This document shows, in pieces, positions 15,525 through 23,721 of a stretch of DNA of 37,715 bases. The stretch spans positions 1 through 37,715 of the forward strand of contig JAILON010000129.1 of the NCBI GenBank assembly GCA_024690865.1. The letters are read 5' to 3'. This stretch comes from Treponema sp. (lineage in GTDB: Bacteria > Spirochaetota > Spirochaetia > Treponematales > Treponemataceae). Below the pieces are notes generated by a model that saw nothing but the letters and a program-made list of their open reading frames with translations, was not told the origin of the DNA and searched no databases. How positions within the stretch are numbered: position 1 is the stretch's first letter; each line of letters begins with the position of its first letter. The translations under genes were made by a program, and so were the position numbers.

Positions 15525-17060
15525 TTACTTCCGGTAATCCTTGACTTCCCGTATGAGCATGTTTATGGTGACTTCCAGAGAAGGGTCAACCTTCATCTGG
15601 TCGGAAATCTTTTCGAAGCTGTGCATCATCGTCGTGTGGTCGCGCCCGCCGAACTCTTCCCCCAGCTCGGGGTAGGAGTAGTCCAGCAGGGTCCTTCCTA
15701 TGTAGATGGCCACCTGGCGGGGGAAGGTGTACTTGCTGTTCCGCTTCTTGCCCTTTATGTCCGAAATAGAGATGTTGTAGTGGGCGGCGACGACCCGCTG
15801 TACGGTGTCCATGGAGATGGATTCCATGGAAGCTTCCACGAAGTTGTCGCGGAGCAGGCTCTGGGTCTTGGCTACGTCCGGCATCTGGCCGGTCAGCTCT
15901 GCATAGCCCACGACCTTCTTTAAGCATCCTTCCAGGTCGCGGACGTTGGACTGCACGTTCTTGGCGATGTAGCTTACCACTTCTTCCGGGAGTCGTTTTC
16001 CCATGAGCTCAAGCTTCTTCTGCAGTATCGCGCACCGTGTCTCGAACTGGGGGGGGGCCATGTCGATGGCGGCTCCGCTCCCTATGCGGCTGCGAAGGCG
16101 CTCCTCCAGCCCCTTCAGCTCGTTGAGGGGCCGGTCGCAGGTGAAGACCATCTGGGCATTGTGGCTTTTGAGTCCGTCAAAGGTATTGAATATCGCCTCC
16201 TGCAGTCCCTGCTTTCCCAAAAGGAAGTGGATGTCGTCCAGCAGGAAGACGTCGTAGCTCCGGTATTTCTTGGTGAACTTGTCGGCGACGTTGCCCTTGA
16301 GGGCAGTGTTGAATTCGTTCAGGAAGTTTTCCGTTGTCGTGTAGCAAATTTTGAGCGGTTCCGGGCTGTTGGCCCAGATGTAGTTTCCGACCGCCTGCAT
16401 CAGGTGGGTTTTGCCCAGTCCGCTGCCTCCGTAGAGGAGGAGGGGATTGAAAAGCTTTGCCTGGCCCGGGGTCTTTGCGATGGCCATGCAGGAGGAGTAG
16501 GCGTAGTCATTGTTGTCGCCCTTGACGAAACTGTCAAAGGTGTATTCCGCGCCCAGCAGGGGATGCGGCCCGCGGGACTGGGGGTCTGCGGCTGCTGCGG
16601 AACTGGAAGCGGTCCGGTCCGAGTTGTAGTCCTCCCGGGCCTGGGCAAGGATATCCGCCTGGCCCTGCGGGATCCGGGAAGGGGAGGGGACGGGCGGGAC
16701 GGAGGCCCCGGGGACAGGGGAGCCCCCTGCCGGGGACGGGGAAATTTCTTTCTGCTGGAGCGGACGCGCGTTCTGGCTTGACTGGGCCGAAACCGGCTTG
16801 TTGGTCTCAAGGTGCTTGAGCGTTATTTCCTGGCCGGTCAGCTCCTTGAGCTTGTCCTGCACCGTGGAGACGTAGCCCTTGCTGACCTGCTGGGCCCAGA
16901 AGAAGGCCGACGGCACGTTGACGGTTATCTCGCTGCCTTCGTCCGAGACGTATTCCATGTTGAACCAGAGGCGGAAGTCCCCCTCCTGGCCCTTGCTGCT
17001 GTATTCTTCTCCTATCTGCCTGAGGGCTTCGCCCCACAGTTCCCGAAAGTTTTCGCTCAT
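15525..17060 (-). CDS. dnaA: Chromosomal replication initiator DnaA
   Basis: The 511-residue protein has all four DnaA domains. Domain I spans about 1-85 (FRLWFNMEYV). Domain II is a long Pro/Ser/Ala-rich linker at about 90-170. Domain III is the AAA+ module with Walker A GGSGLGKT (211-218), Walker B VFLLDD (271-276) and an RLRSRIGSG box. Domain IV carries the DNA-binding signature GGRDHTTMMHS (471-481). It binds DnaA boxes and opens oriC with ATP. The linker is longer than in most DnaA proteins. The neighbours are a GNAT gene and a DUF1796 gene; dnaN is not next to it. The ATG is 8 nt from the -10 box with no Shine-Dalgarno. Confidence 0.99.
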   Translation of the reverse strand: MSENFRELWGEALRQIGEEYSSKGQEGDFRLWFNMEYVSDEGSEITVNVPSAFFWAQQVSKGYVSTVQDKLKELTGQEITLKHLETNKPVSAQSSQNARPLQQKEISPSPAGGSPVPGASVPPVPSPSRIPQGQADILAQAREDYNSDRTASSSAAAADPQSRGPHPLLGAEYTFDSFVKGDNNDYAYSSCMAIAKTPGQAKLFNPLLLYGGSGLGKTHLMQAVGNYIWANSPEPLKICYTTTENFLNEFNTALKGNVADKFTKKYRSYDVFLLDDIHFLLGKQGLQEAIFNTFDGLKSHNAQMVFTCDRPLNELKGLEERLRSRIGSGAAIDMAPPQFETRCAILQKKLELMGKRLPEEVVSYIAKNVQSNVRDLEGCLKKVVGYAELTGQMPDVAKTQSLLRDNFVEASMESISMDTVQRVVAAHYNISISDIKGKKRNSKYTFPRQVAIYIGRTLLDYSYPELGEEFGGRDHTTMMHSFEKISDQMKVDPSLEVTINMLIREVKDYRK

Positions 17061-17068
17061 AAGCGGCC

Positions 17069-17097
17069 ATTATAGAAGAAAAAAGCCGTTGAAACAA
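17069..17097 (-). promoter_or_regulatory. dnaA promoter, predicted leaderless
   Basis: On the minus strand: -35 TTGTTT (17092-17097), 17-bp spacer, -10 TATAAT (17069-17074), then 8 nt to the ATG at 17060. No purine-rich site lies in those 8 nt. The expected start point is within 1-2 bases of the ATG. Confidence 0.75.
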
Positions 17098-17261
17098 GGG
17101 CGGGGACAGGGGCGGAACCGGGCGGAACTGGAAAGTCAGAGGACAGGACCCGCGCCGGATAGGGCGGACTGAGCCTGTCGGAACTGCCGGAGCTGAATAG
17201 GAAAGGTGTCCTAATGATGAATTCCTGTGCCGGCTTTCCCGGATGGCTTACAGGCTCCCGT

Positions 17262-18386
17262 TCACTCGGCCATGAAGCGCAGGATGTCTTCGCGGGGAAA
17301 CAGGTCCAGCAGGTCCTCGCAGTCCATAATCCGTGCCTGCGGGGCAGAAAGCCGTATCTGCTTTTTTATGCTTTCTCGGGATTCATCCCGGGCAACCGCG
17401 ATGAATATGTTCCGGGCATCCTTTGAAGCCTCATCCCAGCCGTAGACCCTGATGCCCTCGATTTCCTGACCGACTCTGCCAGGGTCGTTGTCTATGAAGC
17501 CGAGGATGCATATACCGCCTTCGTCCAAGAGGGATTTTATGTCATTTGCGTAACGCTTGCTTCCCCAGATATACCAACTTTTGCCTGTGAATGCATCCAG
17601 GAACCTGCTCCGAACAAGTGAGTTCGTCTGCGCAAGTCCCAGGGCTATTGATGAGGCTCCACGCGGGTTCAGGATGGAATTCAGGAAGAAATTCTTGTTG
17701 GTTTCCCTTTCTGCCGGGCCGAGCAGGGTCTTGCAGAAATCCGTGAGTTCCGGAGTCTTGTCAAAGAGATTCATGTGGTAGAAAATTCCCGGTGTACTTA
17801 CCCATTGGTGAAGAAGGAAGGAATCTTCCGGTGCGTCCGTGACCGTCCCTTCCATGTGGCAGAGCACGAGCCTGTTTTCCGGGTTGCCCCGCGTTATCAC
17901 GGAATCTATGTAGTCCCTGTTCTCCCGTATATAGCGGGCTTCGTCGTCGTTCCATATCATGCGGAAAAACACTGTTGGTTTGCGGGTCAGGTCCCGGAAC
18001 TTGTCTATCCTGCGGAGGTATTTTTCATGGACTTCTTCGTACTCGCTGTCCAGGTTCTTTTTGATGTCGTGGGGAAATGTGAAGCCGTATTTTGTGTCCC
18101 AAAAAGTGGATGGTGTCTCTTGTTTCCAGATAAGGTTTTCTTTTAGAAGGAAGTCCGCGAAGCCGCTTTCCATCATGTGGAGGACGGACTGGAGCGGCGA
18201 AACTATCCAGTCAAAGGGGCCGGAAAAGGACCGCAGCCCGTTCTTTCCAAGGCAGGCCGCCGTCCTGCAGCTGAATCCCAGCGAGACGCAGCCGGCGCAG
18301 CTTCCTGCCCGCTGTTGTCCTGTTCCGCTGTTGTCCTGTTCCGCTGTTGTCCTGTTCAATTGTGTACCCTGTGTTGTGTGTGTCAA
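17262..18386 (-). CDS. DUF1796-like putative cysteine peptidase with nucleotide-sugar-type C-terminus; start uncertain
   Basis: The recognisable part begins about 32 codons in with CVSLGFSCRTAACLGKNGL and SGPFDWIVSPLQSVLHMM, the hallmark of DUF1796 (putative papain-like cysteine peptidase). The C-terminal 110 residues (SWYIWGSKRYANDIKSLL, ILGFIDNDPGRVGQ) resemble the Rossmann domain of sugar-modifying proteins. Such proteins are often found in surface polysaccharide loci. No ATG precedes the domain. The only upstream starts are TTG at 18386, which lies inside a TTGACA -35-like box, and TTG at 18359. Three 16-bp repeats (18309-18356) encode the variable N-terminus, so the true start is open. 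Confidence 0.65.
   Translation of the reverse strand: MTHTTQGTQLNRTTAEQDNSGTGQQRAGSCAGCVSLGFSCRTAACLGKNGLRSFSGPFDWIVSPLQSVLHMMESGFADFLLKENLIWKQETPSTFWDTKYGFTFPHDIKKNLDSEYEEVHEKYLRRIDKFRDLTRKPTVFFRMIWNDDEARYIRENRDYIDSVITRGNPENRLVLCHMEGTVTDAPEDSFLLHQWVSTPGIFYHMNLFDKTPELTDFCKTLLGPAERETNKNFFLNSILNPRGASSIALGLAQTNSLVRSRFLDAFTGKSWYIWGSKRYANDIKSLLDEGGICILGFIDNDPGRVGQEIEGIRVYGWDEASKDARNIFIAVARDESRESIKKQIRLSAPQARIMDCEDLLDLFPREDILRFMAE
18309..18356. repeat. Three 16-bp tandem repeats at the 5' end of the DUF1796 gene
   Basis: The unit CCGCTGTTGTCCTGTT occurs three times head to tail at 18309, 18325 and 18341. Sixteen is not a multiple of three, so gain or loss of one unit would shift the frame of anything translated through it. 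Confidence 0.9.
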
Positions 18387-18489
18387 GCCCTGCGCCGGAT
18401 TGCCCGTGTTTTCGGGCCTTGCCTGTCAAGGCTTTGCGCGGTTGCCTGTGTAATCGAGTGTAGCATGTTTGCGCGGCTTATGCCAGAGC

Positions 18490-18518
18490 TTGAAAGTCCG
18501 CCCCAAAAGTTCTATCAT
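18490..18518 (+). promoter_or_regulatory. Promoter of rdgB, predicted leaderless
   Basis: -35 TTGAAA (18490-18495), 17-bp spacer, -10 TATCAT (18513-18518), 6 nt, then the ATG at 18525. There is no Shine-Dalgarno. Confidence 0.65.
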
Positions 18519-18524
18519 CAGCGT

Positions 18525-19196
18525 ATGAAGATTTACCTTGCCAGCTCCAACAAGAACAAGAAACGGGAGATGAGCCAGATTTTTTCCGGGCACGAGATTG
18601 TCACGCCCGCGGACGAAGGCATCGCGTTTGACCCGGAGGAAACCGGGGAGACTTTCCTTGAGAACAGCCTTATCAAGGCCCGCGCCCTGCACCTGATCAC
18701 CGGGCGGCCGGTCATCGCGGACGACTCGGGCATCTCGGTGGACGCCTTGGGCGGGGTGCCGGGCGTGTGGTCGTCCCGTTACGCCGGGCCGGGCTTCCAC
18801 CGGGGCAGGGCGGACGGGGACAAGACGCCGCAGGAAGAGCAGAACGCCATGCTCATCGGCGAGCTGAACGCCGCCATCGCGTCCGGGACTCTTGACCTTG
18901 AGGCGGGGAAGAAGCAGGGTCTCTTCAAGGACGGGCCGCGGAGCGCGCACTACACCTGCGCGATGGTCTTTTTGACTGGTCTGAACGAGTATGCCGCTGC
19001 CGTGCAGGTGATGGAAGGCACGCTCCTTGGGGACGTGAAGGACGCGAGGGGGGAGGGGGGCTTCGGCTACGACCCCATCTTTTTCCTGCCTTCTTACGGG
19101 AAAACCGCCGCCGAGCTTTCCGCGGACGAGAAAAATGCGATTTCCCACCGGGGCAAGGCTGCCCGCATCATACAGGCGATGATGGGCGGGCTGTAG
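18525..19196 (+). CDS. rdgB: RdgB/HAM1 non-canonical purine NTP pyrophosphatase
   Basis: The 223-residue protein has the HAM1 motifs: start MKIYLASSNKNKKREMSQI with the SxNxxK loop, PVIADDSGISVDALGG with the catalytic aspartates, YAGPG, then RGEGGFGYDPIFF and NAISHRGKA. It hydrolyses dITP, ITP and XTP to the monophosphate and pyrophosphate, cleaning the nucleotide pool. It has a slightly longer central insert (AAIASGTLDLEAGKKQG) than most homologues. It is a lone plus-strand gene, divergent from the DUF1796 gene. The start is fixed by the promoter 6 nt upstream. Confidence 0.95.
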   Translation: MKIYLASSNKNKKREMSQIFSGHEIVTPADEGIAFDPEETGETFLENSLIKARALHLITGRPVIADDSGISVDALGGVPGVWSSRYAGPGFHRGRADGDKTPQEEQNAMLIGELNAAIASGTLDLEAGKKQGLFKDGPRSAHYTCAMVFLTGLNEYAAAVQVMEGTLLGDVKDARGEGGFGYDPIFFLPSYGKTAAELSADEKNAISHRGKAARIIQAMMGGL

Positions 19197-19403
19197 GCCT
19201 CCCGTGCGGCCCGGCGTAAGGGAGTACCGCAGGGGCCCGGAGGCGGCTAGCGGCTCCCGCGCGGGAATTGGTTTGCCTGTGGCAAGCAGTTCCTGCGGGC
19301 GGCGACCGATGGTGATTTTTTGCGGTCGATGGTGATTGGAGGCGGCTGGCGGCCCGCGCGGCAAGTGGTCCCTGTATGGGTTCTCCCGCGGCTGGTCTCC
19401 CCG

Positions 19404-20441
19404 TTATGTACAGTATACGTTGAACTTTTCCAAGATGATGTGCGGGAAGTAGGACAGTTTTGCCTTCCTGAGGCCTTCCAGTCCCAGGTCCTCCTCCCGG
19501 TTTATGTATTCGCTTTTGACTTTCTTTGCGAACTCGCAGTTTATAAACGCATATCCCCCGTCCCGCGCATGGTCGGGAAGGCATTTTTCAAAGTGGACGT
19601 CCGTCACGGAAGGGCCCAGCAGGCTGGCGACGCAGAAGGCGAACGGCTCATCCCCCTCGTAGGCGACGGCCCCCGTCATTCCGCACGTGTCCGCGAATGA
19701 CCCGAAGTTCCCCAGTGCCCGTGCGATTATTTCCCTCTCTTCTTGTAGGGCCGCGTCCCCTTTTTTGTCATGAAGCCAGCCGTCTTCCACGCGGAGCGCC
19801 GCTTCCAGGGTGTCCGGACCAAGGGTTTTTACGGTGCATCCGGGATGGGCCTTGACGAACTGGTGGATGTGGTTCCTCTTCCTGCTGTATTTCTTTCCCG
19901 GGAGTTCCGCGAGGTTTTCCGTCAGGTAGATGTAGTCGCCCATGTCGGGCCGGGCCTCCGCGCGGGCTTTAGGGAAGATGCGGCACAGCTCTTCTTTTTC
20001 TGCGGCCGTGATGTTCATGAAGGAGAGGGGCTTCCCTTCTTGTCCGGCTTCTGCGGCCAGGATGTTCAGGGCTTCTTTGATGTCCTGTCCGGCCTCGCCT
20101 CCTCTTTCCGGATTGCCTCCGGTCAGCCCGGTCCCCGTGCCGGTCGCGGTCTGGCCGGTTTTGCCACAGGAGGGGCTGTTTCTACTCCCGGCGGCGTCGC
20201 AATCGGTCAGTCCGTTCTCCGTGCCGTTTCCGTCCAGCCTGTGGGGAAAGGCGAATGCCGTGGTTCCGTCCTTGTCAAAGCGCTCGTACAGCCAGCCGCC
20301 GTGCAGGGCAATCCTGGCCCCGTATTTCCGGGCATACAGGATGCTGTTCACAGCTGAATAATTGTTCGCTTGAAATCCGTTCCGGATGGCGCACTCCTGC
20401 AGCAGGGCCGCTTCTCCTAGTTCCGCCGTATGCCAGTTCAT
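19404..20441 (-). CDS. DUF2156 (phosphatidylglycerol lysyltransferase C-terminal-like) protein with low-complexity insert
   Basis: The 345-residue protein has the two GNAT-like halves of DUF2156: first NWHTAELGEAALLQECAIRN with SILYARKYGARIALHGGWLY, then YIYLTENLAELPGKKYSRKR, NHIHQFVKAHPGC and a C-terminus FINCEFAKKVKSEYINREED. Family members transfer aminoacyl groups to lipids, or are uncharacterised. Between the halves lies an unusual Gly/Thr/Ser-rich stretch (about residues 70-120, DNA about 20080-20240) with no fold. The start at 20441 has a GGGGG site. The GNAT/pyrophosphatase-like gene lies 19 bp upstream in the same operon. Confidence 0.8.
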   Translation of the reverse strand: MNWHTAELGEAALLQECAIRNGFQANNYSAVNSILYARKYGARIALHGGWLYERFDKDGTTAFAFPHRLDGNGTENGLTDCDAAGSRNSPSCGKTGQTATGTGTGLTGGNPERGGEAGQDIKEALNILAAEAGQEGKPLSFMNITAAEKEELCRIFPKARAEARPDMGDYIYLTENLAELPGKKYSRKRNHIHQFVKAHPGCTVKTLGPDTLEAALRVEDGWLHDKKGDAALQEEREIIARALGNFGSFADTCGMTGAVAYEGDEPFAFCVASLLGPSVTDVHFEKCLPDHARDGGYAFINCEFAKKVKSEYINREEDLGLEGLRKAKLSYFPHIILEKFNVYCT

Positions 20442-20460
20442 GATACCCCCTTTGTCTTTC

Positions 20461-21282
20461 TCATCTTCCACCGTCCTGGCAGGAAACCGGTTCCATATAC
20501 AGTTCCCCTATGAAGTATTGCTCCTGGAATTCTATGGCGCGGGCTATCTCTTCCGCGCCGTATGTCCTGCCGTCGGGCGAGACTATCCACTTGTCCTCCA
20601 CGTCGTTCAGGCGGTGCAGGACGGCGATCACTTTCCCCGTGAACCGGGGAACGGGCTTGTCTTCCCCCAGAAGGTATACATCCTGTTCCGCACCGTCTCC
20701 TGCTATTACCCCGTCTACGTAACCGTAGTTGACCGGATATATCATTTCCGGGTGCCGGGGATGGGGAGAGCCGAGCGGGCGGTCTATGGTCCCGCTTACT
20801 TCCCTGCCCAGTATGCCGCCGTAATCAGGCGTCTCTATGTTTTTTTTGTAGATGAGGGTGCTTTCGCTCCAGCGGTTCTTCATCTCCTGCATGAACGTGA
20901 AGCCGAAGTTTTCGTACAGGCCCTTCTGGTCGGTCGAGACGTATATACTCCGGTATTCTTCCTTTTTGGCAGTGGCGTAGGCCCGCTCGATGAGTTTCCC
21001 TATCCGTCGTTTTCCCCTGTACCGGGGGAATGTATATACAAAGCCTATCCAGGGGGAAAGCCCGCTGTCCAGTACTTCGTCCTGTTCGGCAAGGGTGCAG
21101 AAGGAGATGAGTTCCCTTCCTTCCGTGAGGAGGAACAGACTGCTCTTCATTCCGCAGTGCTTGTAGAAGCTTTTGTCTGCCAGAAGTCCGTACAAGTACT
21201 TTCCTGCCTTCCAGTCGGATTTTCCAATCTGGTCCAGCCACCAGTCCTTGTCAGCGGCCTGTCCGAATTCCAATATCTCCAT
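20461..21282 (-). CDS. GNAT acetyltransferase fused to an inorganic-pyrophosphatase-like domain
   Basis: Of 273 residues, the first ~155 form a GNAT domain (SPWIGFVYTFPRYRGKRRIG with acetyl-CoA loop YRGKRRIGK, then YVSTDQKGLYENFGFTF). The rest (GTIDRPLGSPHPRHP, YPVNYGYVDGVIAGDGAEQD, VYLLGEDKPVPRFTGKVIAV) has the shape of a soluble inorganic pyrophosphatase fold, with the NYGY and GDGAEQDVYLLG segments. The pyrophosphatase-like half appears to lack some of the metal-binding aspartates, so it may be a binding domain. AAGGAG precedes the ATG at 21282. It heads the operon with DUF2156. Confidence 0.75.
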   Translation of the reverse strand: MEILEFGQAADKDWWLDQIGKSDWKAGKYLYGLLADKSFYKHCGMKSSLFLLTEGRELISFCTLAEQDEVLDSGLSPWIGFVYTFPRYRGKRRIGKLIERAYATAKKEEYRSIYVSTDQKGLYENFGFTFMQEMKNRWSESTLIYKKNIETPDYGGILGREVSGTIDRPLGSPHPRHPEMIYPVNYGYVDGVIAGDGAEQDVYLLGEDKPVPRFTGKVIAVLHRLNDVEDKWIVSPDGRTYGAEEIARAIEFQEQYFIGELYMEPVSCQDGGR

Positions 21283-21403
21283 GGCATAAGCTCCTTGAGA
21301 AGGGAATTCTAGTCCCTGTGGCGGCAAAAGTCAATTGCCCCCTGAGGCTTTGCGACTGGCGTAGGTTGTACCGGGATTGCCGGGATGATGGGTATGGTGC
21401 TCA

Positions 21404-21451
21404 CTTGCTATGATACCTGCTTGCTATGATATCTGCTTGCTATGATATCTG
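21404..21451. repeat. Three 16-bp iterons
   Basis: CTTGCTATGATACCTG (21404-21419) is followed by two copies of CTTGCTATGATATCTG (21420-21435 and 21436-21451), perfectly head to tail. The stretch 21328-22262 contains no convincing gene. It holds this array, the 90-bp repeats, DnaA boxes, a parS site and a terminator. Confidence 0.95.
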
Positions 21452-21479
21452 CGCCCTTCCGGGCCTCTCATCAGGTCAC

Positions 21480-21703
21480 CGGGATGCTTGCCTGCAGGGG
21501 CGTCTGTTTACCTGTCCTTCTTTTCAATTGCATAAGTTCGTCCGACAGGCCGCCGGGCCTCTCATCGGATTGCCGGGCTTCTCATCGGATTGCCGGGCTT
21601 CTCAGTGGGCCGTCGGGGTGCTTGTCTGCAGGGGCGTCTGTTTACCTGTCCTTCTTTGCAATTGCATAAGTTCGTCCGACAAACTGCCGGGCTTCTCATC
21701 AGA
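21480..21703. repeat. Two ~90-bp direct repeats with 134-bp period, plus 20-bp subrepeats
   Basis: Copies at 21480-21569 and 21614-21703 share the segments CAGGGGCGTCTGTTTACCTG and GCATAAGTTCGTCCGACA with few differences. Between them CTCATCGGATTGCCGGGCTT is repeated in tandem (21560-21604). Confidence 0.9.
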
Positions 21704-21895
21704 CCACCGTCCCGCCGGGATGTCTTCCGTCTGCCTGATAATCTTTCTGAAAAAACACTGTATATTTTCATTTAAAACGTACTGTGTTTTTGGCGGAAAC
21801 TCCCTGTGTTTTGGGGCGTGGTGGCAAAAGACGCCGGGAACTTTTGCGATGCTTTCATTTACCTTCCAGTTGTACGTTTTCTGCGATGTAGATTT

Positions 21896-22031
21896 TTGTC
21901 CACAACTTATCCCCACGGCTGTTTCACGTGAAACTATGCTGGACTAAAATTAAGTTCTTATAATGGAAGAATTTAGAATTTTGCAAATTCCTTTATCCTG
22001 CGGACGTTTTTTTTACAAGATGTTTTCCACA
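21896..22031. other. Candidate oriC segment: DnaA boxes near parS
   Basis: DnaA-box-like sites are TTGTCCACA (21896-21904), TTATCCCCA (21907-21915) and TTTTCCACA (22023-22031). A parS site lies at 21920-21935, and an AT-rich stretch with T-runs spans about 21945-22020. Gene direction changes in this neighbourhood from mostly minus to mostly plus. Together these features resemble a bacterial origin. Confidence 0.6.
21920..21935. promoter_or_regulatory. parS site 1 (ParB binding), 15 of 16 bases
   Basis: TGTTTCACGTGAAACT differs from the palindromic parS TGTTTCACGTGAAACA at the last base only. It lies between two pairs of DnaA boxes. Confidence 0.9.
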
Positions 22032-22228
22032 GTTTTTTGAACATTGTGGGGTATCAATTTCAAAGATTGTCACAGATTTGCTGCCACAGGCTTGAATATG
22101 GATGCAGGCAAGACTGCCGTGGCCGATGCTTTTTGTTAGACTGTGTGCCGGTCATTATGCTTCTGGCTGCTGTCATTAGTGACTACGGATAAGACACTTT
22201 ACGTAGGAGTGGCCGCAGTCACGACGGA

Positions 22229-22255
22229 TAAAAAATCCCGGCCGTGTGGGCCGGG
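22229..22255 (-). terminator. Intrinsic terminator of the secreted protein gene
   Basis: On the minus strand CCCGGCC pairs with GGCCGGG around a 5-nt loop (22237-22255), followed by ATTTTTT. It lies just after the stop at 22263. Confidence 0.85.
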
Positions 22256-22262
22256 ACCAGAT

Positions 22263-22586
22263 TTACTTCCGTGTAATGATTATGTTTCCGTTTGAGTCAG
22301 ACTCCACATTCCAGCGCTTGATGCTGAAGCTTGACACCCCTTCCTTTTCTCCTGACCAGACGTCATAACTGAGGGAGGCTATTTTGTAATCATCCTCATC
22401 GACTATGATGCCTGCGATGGCATCCTTGTTGTAGTAGACGTAGGCATTCAGACTTTTCTCGATCCTGATGTAGCTTCCCTGAGTCCAGAACTTTTCGATG
22501 ATTTCTTCCGAACCGGCGATGGGGGCTGCAGAAACTGCTACGGCTGAAAGAATCAGCCCGGCGGCGATAACGGCGATTTTCTTCAT
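22263..22586 (-). CDS. Small secreted protein of unknown function
   Basis: The 107-residue product has a clear signal peptide (MKKIAVIAAGLILSAVAVSA, cut before APIAG) and a mature part of about 85 residues with an EEIIEKFWTQGSYIRIEKSL start and alternating strand-like segments (IVDEDDYKIASLSYDVW, FSIKRWNVES). It is probably periplasmic. No family was recognised. It has a strong promoter, an AGGAGAG site and a clean terminator, so it is a complete single-gene unit. It lies between the candidate origin and the parS repeat cluster. Confidence 0.8.
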   Translation of the reverse strand: MKKIAVIAAGLILSAVAVSAAPIAGSEEIIEKFWTQGSYIRIEKSLNAYVYYNKDAIAGIIVDEDDYKIASLSYDVWSGEKEGVSSFSIKRWNVESDSNGNIIITRK

Positions 22587-22614
22587 AATCTCTCCTGTTT
22601 TATTTGTTTTTTCT

Positions 22615-22643
22615 ATTATAGCACATGACGTCCGTATTGTCAG
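22615..22643 (-). promoter_or_regulatory. Promoter of the secreted protein gene
   Basis: On the minus strand: -35 CTGACA (22638-22643), 17-bp spacer ending in TGC, -10 TATAAT (22615-22620). The leader is about 25 nt with an AGGAGAG site before the ATG at 22586. Confidence 0.8.
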
Positions 22644-22680
22644 CATGGTACGCGCCGTTGACAATCTAACTACATGCGCG

Positions 22681-22804
22681 TGTTTCACGTGAAACATATG
22701 GTGCAAGCAAGTGCGTAGCGCCATACCGAAGGACGCGTAACTGTCTCGTCCTTTTGACCGCAGCTTCAAGACAGCAAGTGCTACGCCCGCTGGGCACGCG
22801 GTGC
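22681..22804. repeat. parS-headed ~110-bp repeat, copy 1 (parS 22681-22696)
   Basis: A perfect parS, TGTTTCACGTGAAACA, is followed by TATGG and the unit containing GTGCGTAGCGCCATACCGA, a CAGCTTCAAGACAGCA segment and GCTGGGCACGCGGTGC at the end. The unit carries a stem ATGGYGC with GCGCCAT. Confidence 0.9.
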
Positions 22805-22965
22805 CGTGTGACTGCCTGCATTACCTCCATATCCGTCAGTCCATGGCCTTCTCAGCTGTGTGGTGTCAGCTGCTCGTCGTACAAACAAGATAAATGTGCT
22901 AACCTAGGATAAAGGCGAGATGATACACGTCACAATCGCCAGCGTAACTACGTATCGCAACGCAC

Positions 22966-23078
22966 TGTTTCACGTGAAACATATGGCGCAAGCAGGTGCG
23001 TAGCGCCATACCGAAGGACGCGCATCCGTCAGTGCAACTTCAAGACAGCAGGTGCCACGTCTGTTGGGCACGCGGTGC
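22966..23078. repeat. parS-headed repeat, copy 2 (parS 22966-22981)
   Basis: The perfect parS is followed by the same unit as at 22681, lacking the TCGTCCTTTGGACC segment. The stem ATGGCGC/GCGCCAT is perfect here. Confidence 0.9.
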
Positions 23079-23180
23079 GCAAGCAGGTGCGTAGCGATGT
23101 GCCGAAGGTCGCGTAACTGTCTCGTCCTTTGGACCGCAGCTTCAAGACAGCAAGTGCCACGCCCGCTGGGCACGCGGTGC
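23077..23180. repeat. Repeat unit without parS, copy 2b
   Basis: The unit continues directly from copy 2 with GCAAGCAGGTGCGTAGCG and ends in GGGCACGCGGTGC, but it has no parS in front. Confidence 0.85.
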
Positions 23181-23286
23181 TTTACTTGGTTCGGTGCTGC
23201 AGAACAGTGACTTTCACGGATTTCTCTGAAAACATTCTATAGCCAAGGCAATAAAAAAATGCTAGTCTAGAATCGAGGTTATAAAT

Positions 23287-23718
23287 ATGATGTATAGCTT
23301 TTATGGATGGGAGGACGCTGACTGTGCTCCCGTTGCTGCGGAGTTCTCGAAAATTCGTAATCCATGCGTATTATATGATCTGCTTGCGGAAATCTGGTGT
23401 GCCCAGACCTGCGCCCCCCGGATGCGTCAGGACTGGACGCCCGCAAACAGGACTCTGGGGCAGTGCTCTATAACGGCATTCCTTGCGCAGGATATATTCG
23501 GCGGGAAGGTCTATGGCATCCCGCGAGAAGGTGGAAACTTCCACTGTTACAATGTGGTCGGGAGCTGCGTGTTCGATCTGACGAGTGAGCAGTTCGGCGG
23601 TGAAAAGCTTTGCTATGAAGGCAACCCCGAGCAGTCGCGGAAAGTTCACTTTGATAAGGAAGAAAAACGCCTCCGGTACGAATACCTGCGGGCCGAACTG
23701 TTGAAAAAAATCCGCTAA
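23287..23718 (+). CDS. YunG-like protein
   Basis: The 143-residue protein matches the remembered YunG pattern: EIWCAQTCAPRMRQDW, then the conserved TLGQCSITAFLAQDIFGGKV with an invariant Cys, FHCYNVVGSCVFDLTSEQFG and a C-terminal HFDKEEKRLRYEYLRAELL. The family has no established function; the Cys, His and Asp order would allow a cysteine-hydrolase fold. The ATG at 23287 has GAGG 8 bases upstream. It is bracketed by parS-carrying repeats and is the first plus-strand gene to the right of the candidate origin. Confidence 0.8.
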   Translation: MMYSFYGWEDADCAPVAAEFSKIRNPCVLYDLLAEIWCAQTCAPRMRQDWTPANRTLGQCSITAFLAQDIFGGKVYGIPREGGNFHCYNVVGSCVFDLTSEQFGGEKLCYEGNPEQSRKVHFDKEEKRLRYEYLRAELLKKIR

Positions 23719-23721
23719 GTC

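Noticed and set aside
22920..23003. A 27-codon frame with a plausible ribosome binding site running through parS copy 2
   Set aside because: Too short, not conserved between repeat copies, and it consists mostly of parS and repeat sequence.
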